Source: Dipteris shenzhenensis
Lineage: Eukaryota > Polypodiophyta > Polypodiopsida > Gleicheniales
Assembly (NCBI GenBank): GCA_047967505.1
Contig: CM106540.1
Length of the DNA: 64,000 bases
Direction: 5' to 3' (one strand)
The translations under genes and the position numbers were made by a program. Below are positions 58,876-64,000 of this stretch, piece after piece. Numbering within the stretch: position 1 is the first letter of the stretch; the number at the start of each line of letters is the position of its first letter. The notes under the pieces were generated by a model. The model was given only the letters and a program-made list of their open reading frames with translations. It did not search any database and was not told the origin of the DNA.

Positions 58876-59170
58876 ATCACAACTAACTAGTAGTTCCACA
58901 ACTAATTAGTCCAATATTATCCTAACCTTCTATTGTACAACTAGTTCAATATAAGGTAGAGCACAACTAACTAGAAATTGTACAACTAATTATGACACAA
59001 CTAGTTGGTGCAAAACGAATTAGGTATTAATAGTACAACTATCTAATAACGAGTTAGCTTTGCATAACTAGCTAGTCCAAAACTAGATACAGGATAAGTA
59101 CTACTAGACAACCAACTATTTTAGAGTAGTTAGCTAGTTATGTACTATCTAGTTGTAGCATCTTGTAAAT
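58876..59170. repeat. Degenerate 'acaactaactag' repeat
   Basis: Variants of 'cacaactaactag' / 'acaactagtt' recur at least ten times, directly beside the LTR end. Confidence 0.7.
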
Positions 59171-61489
59171 GTTTCACAGCTTAGAGGCTACATCAATGTT
59201 GAGGTCTTGGGCTACTCTACCAAATTCAGTTTGCTCAACTCCAGGTACAATTGCTTCCTTCATATCTTTAGTGTTTTCCTTCTCATGTTCTAAAGTTTCC
59301 ATTGATGAATGAAGAAATCAATGATTTAATATGTCCTTCACATAATTAGTTTCCATACCCATTGTCTTCAAGGAAAAATACCTTCCAACATCATTTTACA
59401 TATTTTCTAATGTTCATGATCACAAAGAACACTCAAACTCCTTTGGAAGAGAGAAACAGAGACATGTGTGCATGTGTGTGTTTAGATTTAATAGTCCCAC
59501 CAATAAATGAGCCATACAATTAATTCCACCATTTGGATAAAATGTTATATATGAGACAAGGACAAAAATATTTAAGACATCTAAGTTGGGAATTGTAAAA
59601 AATTGAGAGTTTGCAAAAATTCTAACAAAATTGAGAGTTTATAATCATATTGAGTTTGAAATAGGAACACAAGATTGGAAAAGGGTGTCGAATCCATCAA
59701 GTAGTCCAGGCTCTGAGGTCAGGGTGCAATTACTTGCCACCATCCAAACAAACTAGGTGTTAGAACAACATAGTTATGTTTGGGTAGACAAGTGATGCCT
59801 GTTTTCCATGGCTTGTTATCGCTTTACCTAGGAATATAGACAAACATATGGATTCTTAGGTAATACAAAAAGCGTTTAAGTCACAAATGGAGTAAGGAGC
59901 AAATAAGAGGGTTTACATATGGGGTTTACATGAAGGGTTAGGGGAATTACATGGGGAAATTTAGAAAAGCCCAAGGATGGGTTAGGGGACTAATAAGGGG
60001 TTATTTTTTAAAAGAGAATTGGGAAGACTGATACAAGTGGGGGGTTAGTAAAGCACATAGGTTATGGTAAAGGAAAATTGTGTGTACTAGTTGGGGGGGG
60101 GGGGGGGGGGGAGAATTCTCCAAGGAAATTTGAAAACAACATAAAGGGGTTGAAATATTAATGATGCATATATGTGTCAGTGTGTTGGAGAAATTGGAAG
60201 AGAGAGAGAGACAGAGAGACAGAGACAGAGAGAGAGAGAGAGAGGGGGGGTGGATTGAATTTTTAACCACACCATTAGAAAAAAATGGCATTACAATGAT
60301 ATTTGCTAATCTTTTATTATCATCCAACCCATTCTGACAATCCCTTGAGGAGATGAAAAGCATTACAATTTATGAACTACAAAGTAGTTTGTAGCTACCT
60401 TATAAGTGTCATGATGATGAGAATCTTGTTTGTAATCTAGCTTTCATTTTGATCTCAAACCATAGGATGTGAATAGCATGGCTTCCTATTAATGAGATCA
60501 ATAATATTTTGCATAAAAACGTTCACAAAATTTTACTTAAAGTCATCTTAAGAGATCTAAAGTGCTCTAAAAATATTTAAAGTGTTCCATTTAGATTTAA
60601 AGGGCTGCCTATTTGGTGTTACTCTTAACACCGTTGATGTACTTATTTTGTAAAGTTAAAGATGAATTGCTCCATTTTTATGGCATCTGCAACTATAACT
60701 TAAGATTCAAGGAGTTGTACCCAAATGTGAGAATCTCTAACAAGCCTTGAAAGCCTAAAGCCACACTTTTTCCCCACTTTTCACAAAGGGTTAAGGATTG
60801 GTAGACATGTTGTTGGATTGTGTACATGCAAATTGCTTTCTTAAAGGATTCAATCAACCATGTGTGCTATCCACAATTTGGGGCTTTCATGGACCTTCAC
60901 GCAGATGCACTTGTTTATATATCTCACCAATGAATTGCACTTGTGCCTCATGCCAACATGTATACAAGAGTGTGAAAAACATATGTGAGTCTGTAGTTTG
61001 AACAAAGGTGGATGGATGCATGTATCACAAATTCATGTTATTTGGAATATGTCCCAAATGGATGACAATAATTAGTTAGTGGCTATCAAGGTATTTTAGG
61101 ACATAGAATTGGTTTAAATAATATCTTGCCTTCTTTACTTAACAAAACTTTATTTACAAGTGGTAGGCTAAGCAGTTAAGATTGTGTATGTCCTACTTTC
61201 CAAATGATGTCATTACTATAGTCATGGATTTTGTTGAAAAGTATTATTTCAAAAAGCAAAACAAGATTCAATTTATGTGTTTGTTCTCCATCAAGATCAC
61301 TATTTTCATGCAATATCAACCATTATCACTCTTCTTTGGGCAAAGTTAAGAAGAGCACTCACTACCACATATTGGATTTTTAGTTCTATGATACATTATT
61401 TGTACAACATTCCTCCTTGTTGCATGATGCATGGTTAAAAGATAGGGGCATCTAGCACATCATCATTAGGTGTGGTTTGTGTAAGAAAA
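59171..61489. other. No gene recognised; G19 and GA tracts
   Basis: AT-rich. A run of 19 G lies at 60093-60111 and a GA/CAGA tract at about 60198-60248. Short frames (for example 60798-61001) have no family resemblance. Confidence 0.5.
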
Positions 61490-62189
61490 CAATACAACAT
61501 CTATGCTCAACAGATAACAGGATCTTGTATGCAAGAGAGAAAGCACATAGTATGGAGAATCAAAAATTTGATTATTATAAAACTGATATAATACATGGCG
61601 CTGCCTCCCAACCGTGCACTCCTGTGAGAGAAGCTTTGATGGCATGCTAGAAATAGTAGAGGACGGAGGCTGGATGCTTAGGAATCAGGGTTGCTGTAGC
61701 TAGTGATGAAATGGGCTTCACGGCTTGCTCTTATATAGCCACCAGTCATAGTCAGTTAGACCCAATTGGGTGACTGACCTAGTCCACCCAAAACGGCCGA
61801 CTAGGGGTCGGTCCCGAAATAGGCCACTGACCACACGATAGAACTGGTGTGCAAAATAGAGCAACTAACCTATGGTACTCATTCGGCCCACAGCCATCTG
61901 AGATCATCTAGGGCTCCAAACGGGCCTCGCAACCCGAGAGTGGGCTACCCCAAGAAATGCTCTATCTACCCTCAATGCGGTCAGTCATGGGATGCCTTCC
62001 CACACTTGCATCTAGCCTAGTTGATAGTGTACCAACTCTATCTGAAGACATCCAGCCATCAGGCCACACATGGCTCCCATCTGGTGTCCAAACTAGGACC
62101 TACCGGATAACCGAGCTACTCAAATGTACAAGTAGATTTAGTTGGTTCCTACGTACTTACACGAGAGTGGAGCATTAACTTATCTAACA
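61490..62189 (-). repeat. Copia-type LTR copy, longer
   Basis: On the minus strand it starts TGTTAGATAAG at 62189. A TATA-like 'ggctatataagagc' lies near 61735. The sequence to about 61490 would be R/U5. The upper part matches 58370-58875. The lower boundary is uncertain. Copia 2 starts 3 bp beyond its end. Confidence 0.55.
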
Positions 62190-62191
62190 GT

Positions 62192-64000
62192 TGTTGAGAT
62201 ATCGAGCTCCACTCGCGATATGCCAGGGTGACCGTTGTGTATTTATGTCACCGACTTGTTAGCTGGAGATGCGGTTGGTACACCGCCCATGAATAATAGC
62301 TGGATGACAGCTATCCTTATCTACTCTAGTTTGTGGCTCAGCTAGTAAGCCACCTTAGTTAGTTGAGTTTGGTTTGAGACCCACATATAGGGTTCTTCTA
62401 TTTTCTTTGTACTAGAGTTCTTTTGGCTTTCACAACTAAGAAGAGGAAACCTGTTTTCAGCCTCCACCTTTGTGTGTATTCCCCCATTGTGCATGTGAGA
62501 AAGCCACAAGTGAGACTCCTTCTCTCTCTCCCACTCTCTTCACATGGTATCAGAGCCTTGTTCGTGGTAAGGAGCTCAAGAAAGCAAGCCAAGTTCGTGG
62601 TGTCCTGGCACTCAAAAAAAGGCCTTGTTTTGGCTATGCGACCACTGCGCGGCTATTCGGTGGAAAGTTGTCGCAGAAATTGCATCGTATGCCTATGTGC
62701 AGAGATATTGGGAGTTGCAGATTCATGCTTGTTGCCTGTTGATGCGAAATCGTCACTAGGAAGTGACTGTGTGGTGAAATACCACTTTCGTCAGTTTTGC
62801 AGATCTGCCCGTGTGAGGCAAAAGCTGTGTTTTTTGCAGTGACAGAATATTTTGCAGTGTTCTGTAATGGCATCTGATTCTCTTTCACAGATTGTCATTG
62901 AAAAGCTTGACAAGAATAACTTCCAGGCATGGAAGTTTAGAATGACGAATTTCTTGATGGGAAAAGGCTATTGGGAGTTCATTACAGGAAATGAAGAAGA
63001 ACCTGTTCTTCCTAATGTTCCCAATCAACAGGAAATGCAGGCATTCAAAGGATGGCATGAGAGAGCCAGGAAAGTTATGTATTGTCTGTCTATCAGTATT
63101 TTGGACTCCATGATTATGCATATTCAGGATGCAAGTATGCCAAAGGAGGCATGGAATACTTTGGTAAAAATCTAATAGCACAAATACGCAAGCCAGGAAA
63201 ATGCAGCTCAAACAGGAGTTGCACAATGTGCAGAGAGAAAATTTGAGCATAAAAGACTACCACATGAAGGTGAAGAAAATTGCAGATGCACTTGCTTCCA
63301 TTGGGTCGCCAGTGGAATATGATGATCTAGTTTCTGTGACCTTGAATGGTCTAGGAAAGGATTATGTGCAGTTCCAGACATCCATTGCCATCCGTGAAAA
63401 ATTTCCAGATTTTGAAGAGTTGTTTGCTCTTCTAATTTCTGAAGAGCAGAGAAATGGGGGTGCATCTTCTTCAGGAGGAACTTCAAAAGAAACTGTCTTC
63501 TACTCAAATGCTGGTAGAGGTAGAGGCAGAGGTAGAGGAGGCTGATCTGTAGGCCGTGGTAGAAATCAGAATATGTAGCAAACGCAAGAAAACCAATCCT
63601 ATGCAGGAGGACGTGGTAACTCTAGAGGTAGGGGGAGCCAAAGAGGCCGTGGTGGATGGCAGAGAGGCCAAAATGCAAACAGCAATGTTGAATGCTACTA
63701 CTGTGGCAAAATCGGTCATATGGCTAAGGATTGCTATAAAAAGCAGAATGACATTATGAATGGAAAATTGTAGCAAGGCAATTATGCGTCTTCTAGTAGG
63801 CAGGGTGATGACAGAAATGAGCATCTATTTATGGTGCAGCATATGACCAATTCTGTGACAAGTGCAAAAGAACAAAATGATGTGTGGTACGTTGACTCAG
63901 GTGTGTCAAACCACATGACAGGTCATGCAGAATGGATGCAAGATGCAAGGAAAATGGAAAAGCCAGGATTTGTGGAGACTGGTGATGATACTGCACATCC
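62192..64000 (+). mobile_element. Copia 2, same family as copia 1, cut by window end
   Basis: The 5' LTR 62192-62544 starts TGTTGAGATATC and ends TTCACA. The primer site TGGTATCAGAGCC follows at 62545. The leader matches copia 1 but lacks the 184-bp putative intron. Gag follows, and the protease is cut at the window edge. The LTR is 353 bp and clearly diverged from that of copia 1, so the two are relatives, not a recent pair. Confidence 0.9.
62867..64000 (+). pseudogene. Copia 2 gag and protease start, broken
   Basis: Start MASDSLSQIVIEKLDKNN at 62867. A 1-nt insertion at about 63170 creates TAA and shifts the frame. The gag frame resumes at about 63180 (MQLKQELHNVQRENLSIKDY). Later stops in that frame are TGA at 63543, TAG at 63576 and TAG at 63771. 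The CCHC knuckle is CYYCGKIGHMAKDC. The protease motif is DSGVSNHM, with Val for the usual Ala, a change that one C-to-T step can give from GCG. Compared with copia 1 this copy is older. Confidence 0.88.

Overview
The window looks like intergenic DNA from a large, repeat-rich land-plant genome. The evidence is plant-type Ty1/copia and Ty3/gypsy retrotransposons (one copia has a 12-13-nt initiator-tRNA-Met-type primer site), an L1-type LINE, GT..AG introns, and a plant receptor-like cytoplasmic kinase of subfamily VII. Only one clearly intact host gene appears in 64 kb. A seed-free vascular plant such as a fern, or another large-genome non-flowering plant, would fit, but the sequence alone does not settle this.

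Layout. 1-5.9 kb: CT-rich duplication, a spliced unknown relic (1.0-1.8 kb) and a decayed Ser/Thr-rich coiled-coil ORF (2.6-4.0 kb). 6.1-7.3 kb (minus): a four-exon gene for a Ulp1/C48-like cysteine protease with acidic C-terminal repeats. 9-11.3 kb: a decayed transposase-like relic. 11.7-12.4 kb: a decayed histone-H3-like sequence. 12.7-15.2 kb (minus): gypsy gag with two zinc knuckles. 17.9-19.18 kb (minus): copia 3' end plus LTR. 19.18-21.48 kb (plus): a five-exon gene joining an H3-type histone fold to a Ulp1/C48-like domain, the most unusual object here. 21.8-25.2 kb: gypsy RT and LTR pieces. 25.24-36.4 kb: a minus-strand gypsy element split by a young, nearly complete copia (25749-31180, TSD CCAAT) and by a 5'-truncated LINE (33516-36110, 13-bp TSD). 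37.3-38.6 kb: a terminal-inverted-repeat element and a partial copy. 42.04-44.04 kb (minus): an intact six-exon PBL34-like kinase gene. 45-57 kb: long direct repeats, gypsy gag-protease, copia RT and LTR relics. 58.4-62.2 kb: two copia-type LTR copies. 62.19-64 kb: a second copia of the same family, cut by the window edge.

How it fits together. The kinase gene probably works at the plasma membrane in immune or receptor signalling. The rest is mostly nested transposon debris. The exception in kind is the group formed by the H3-Ulp1 gene, the separate Ulp1-like gene and the second H3-like relic. The two protease genes share a 90-nt exon with identical intron phases around the His motif, so they are related. 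I know of no described family with an H3 fold fused to a Ulp1-like protease. I infer that these belong to a mobile or recently amplified gene family, now decaying. Most nonsense codons in readable relic frames are TAG (from CAG) or TGA (from CGA), which is what deamination of methylated CHG and CG sites would give. Two related copia copies differ by exactly one 184-bp GT..AG segment in the leader, which looks like an intron kept in one copy and lost in the other.
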